25,110 bases of DNA from Alteromonadaceae bacterium UBA2620. Lineage in GTDB: Bacteria > Pseudomonadota > Gammaproteobacteria > Enterobacterales > Alteromonadaceae. The stretch covers positions 1 to 25,110 of the forward strand of contig DDJQ01000097.1 of the NCBI GenBank assembly GCA_002339125.1. Reading direction: 5' to 3'. Position numbers and translations under genes: made by a program. The notes under the pieces were generated by a model. It was not told the DNA's origin. It saw only the letters and a list, made by a program, of their open reading frames with translations, and ran no database searches. Of the stretch, positions 23,631 to 25,110 are shown in pieces. Positions within the stretch are counted from its first letter, which is position 1; every line of letters starts with the position of its first letter.

Positions 23631-25110
23631 ATGCAAAGTCCGTCGCCCATCACCCTCAGGTTATTTGTTGCATTAATGGTGCTGATTGGCGGCGTGTTAG
23701 GCGCAAACTATTGGTTTTCGGTCCCATTAGTGCAAAAGAATGTATTTGGGATTGAACTGAACACCAATAGGCAGGTATTAGATATCGTTTACGATTTTGC
23801 TGACCGCATCTATTTTGATGCTGAAGCGAATGTAGAGGCCACCATTCAAAGCCACGAGCAAAGGTTACGGTCTATTGTGGAGTTGACTGCAAGTCACATC
23901 AAAACCATGCGCGACCAAAATAATTTCTTGCAGCAACGCTCCGTCGACATGAGCGCTATATTCGAACAGGTCCGCGACTTTAAACTGAATAACGACGATT
24001 ACATTTGGATTGCTGACTACAACGGAAAATTTTTGGCTCATCCATTAGATTCATTGCACCAGAAGACGGCTGCGCAACAACCAGGCAATGAAGAAAATGT
24101 TATTTTTAAAATCATTGAAGAGGTACGCAAAAACGGCGATGGTGTCTTCCGTTATAAGTGGCAACGTTTAACCAAACCCGACGTGACTGACAAATATTCC
24201 TATGTAAAGAACTTCCCTGAATGGGGTGTTGTCATCGGTTCTGGTATTTATCTTGAAGATATTGAAAAGGAAACTGAGGCACGTAAAGCGCGCGCGTTAT
24301 CAGAAATCGCAGAAGTCATCAAAGACATCCGCATTGCTCAGAATGGATACCTTTATTTGTTCAATTCTGATGGGCAAATGCTGTTTCACCCCAACCCGAA
24401 TATTCATGGCAAAAACTTTACCGAACAGTTGAATCCGGTCACCGGAATTCCTATATATGTCGATCTGATTGCGGCAGCGGACACGGGATCAGAGTTATTT
24501 TATAAATGGGACAGACCTGACGACCAAGGCAATTATGTCTACGAGAAATATTCGCTAGTGAGGCATTTTTCTGCGTTTGACTGGTACATCGCCTCGTCGG
24601 TATATCTGGACGACTTAAAAGCGAGTTCGGTTCAGCTTAGGCTGCGTCTGCTCGCGATTGGCTTTTTTGCGTTGTTGGTGAGTATTATCGCTGCATTTTT
24701 CTTTGCTGAGTCTATTACCTCACCAATCCGGCGCTTGTCACAAACTGCGTTCAAAATTAGTCGCGGCGCACTTAATACTAAAACCGATATACGCAGAAAC
24801 GATGAGCTAGGCGTGTTGGCGGAATCTATCGATCAAATGGTCGATAAATTGCGCGATAACATTTACATCCTAAATACACGTGTTGAACAGCGCACTCAAG
24901 AACTCTCTAAATCGAATCAGCAATTACAAATTACGGTTGAAAGATTACAAAAAACACAGTTAGAAATGCTGCAAGTAGAACAAAGGCAGCGCTTAATTCT
25001 CAATGCGTTACCTGCCCAAATTGCCTATTTGGATGGCGACGAGCGGTTTATTTTTGCCAATAAAGCCTACCACGAAGTATTTGCGCATGGCTATGTTCGG
25101 ATTAACTGTT
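23631..25110 (+). CDS. Membrane sensor protein with two Cache-like modules, HAMP and PAS (partial, runs off the right edge)
   Basis: An open frame of 493 residues continues past the window end. The order is: a membrane helix (about 10-32); a first periplasmic Cache-like module (about 85-210, core DDYIWIADYNGKFLAHP and EWGVVIGSGIYLEDI); a second one (about 220-330, core GYLYLFNSDGQMLFHP and FDWYIASSVYLDDL); a second membrane helix (338-360); HAMP (about 361-412, with TSPIRRL and NDELGVLAESI); a coiled coil (413-455); and the start of a PAS domain (from about 453). The output domain is missing; histidine kinase or diguanylate cyclase are both common with this layout. ATG 23631 is the first in-frame start after a TGA at 23583-23585, and it has no clear ribosome site. 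It is divergent from the Liv operon, so it may sense the same class of small organic ligand. Confidence 0.88.
   Translation, partial: MQSPSPITLRLFVALMVLIGGVLGANYWFSVPLVQKNVFGIELNTNRQVLDIVYDFADRIYFDAEANVEATIQSHEQRLRSIVELTASHIKTMRDQNNFLQQRSVDMSAIFEQVRDFKLNNDDYIWIADYNGKFLAHPLDSLHQKTAAQQPGNEENVIFKIIEEVRKNGDGVFRYKWQRLTKPDVTDKYSYVKNFPEWGVVIGSGIYLEDIEKETEARKARALSEIAEVIKDIRIAQNGYLYLFNSDGQMLFHPNPNIHGKNFTEQLNPVTGIPIYVDLIAAADTGSELFYKWDRPDDQGNYVYEKYSLVRHFSAFDWYIASSVYLDDLKASSVQLRLRLLAIGFFALLVSIIAAFFFAESITSPIRRLSQTAFKISRGALNTKTDIRRNDELGVLAESIDQMVDKLRDNIYILNTRVEQRTQELSKSNQQLQITVERLQKTQLEMLQVEQRQRLILNALPAQIAYLDGDERFIFANKAYHEVFAHGYVRINC

Noticed and set aside
1..25110. CRISPR array, insertion sequence, phage genes or attachment sites
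   Set aside because: I saw no regularly spaced repeats, transposase or integrase motifs, or paired terminal repeats anywhere in the window.

Overview
This 25.1 kb window looks like chromosome from a marine gammaproteobacterium, most probably Alteromonadales-like. That placement rests on the style of the FadB, ETF and Liv-type proteins and on moderate base composition; no rRNA or other marker gene is present to confirm it. I see no transposase, integrase, tRNA, rRNA or CRISPR array. Most of the window is one metabolic theme: import, CoA activation and beta-oxidation of carboxylic acids, with electrons delivered to the quinone pool.

Left part (1-10.7 kb). A minus-strand SLC13/DASS-type anion permease with two internal RCK_C-like domains (309-2147) is followed by a compact minus-strand operon: acyl-CoA dehydrogenase, etfB, etfA, ETF-ubiquinone oxidoreductase (7565 down to 2392). 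This is a complete route from acyl-CoA to ubiquinone. An AraC-family regulator (7754-8767, minus) lies just upstream of that operon and is divergent from an exported Amidohydro_3 enzyme (8973-10649, plus). A bidirectional terminator (10660-10698) separates that enzyme from a convergent fadB-type gene.

Middle part (10.7-18.8 kb). A fadB-like multifunctional alpha subunit (minus, with no thiolase partner in view) is divergent from an AlkK/DmdB-like acyl-CoA ligase (13140-14780, plus). Two overlapping surface-glycan genes follow (a family 25 glycosyltransferase and a KpsC/KpsS-like capsule protein). They look functionally out of place between two acyl-CoA ligase genes. A cluster of three abutting hairpins separates the first ligase from the glycan genes.

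Right part (17.1-25.1 kb). A six-gene minus-strand operon reads livG, livF, substrate-binding protein, livH, livM, acyl-CoA ligase. It has ATGA or near-zero spacing at several junctions, two intercistronic hairpins and a terminal terminator. Co-transcription of a Liv-type ABC importer with an acyl-CoA ligase suggests that the transporter imports a carboxylic acid rather than an amino acid. Its LivF carries an Arg in place of the Walker A Lys. Divergent from the operon is a membrane sensor with two tandem Cache-like modules, HAMP, coiled coil and the start of a PAS domain; it runs off the right edge, so its output domain is unknown.

The strongest candidate for an undescribed system is the right-hand unit (importer, ligase and divergent Cache sensor), possibly feeding the dehydrogenase/ETF/FadB genes of the same window. 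This is inference from gene order; the substrate cannot be read from the sequence.
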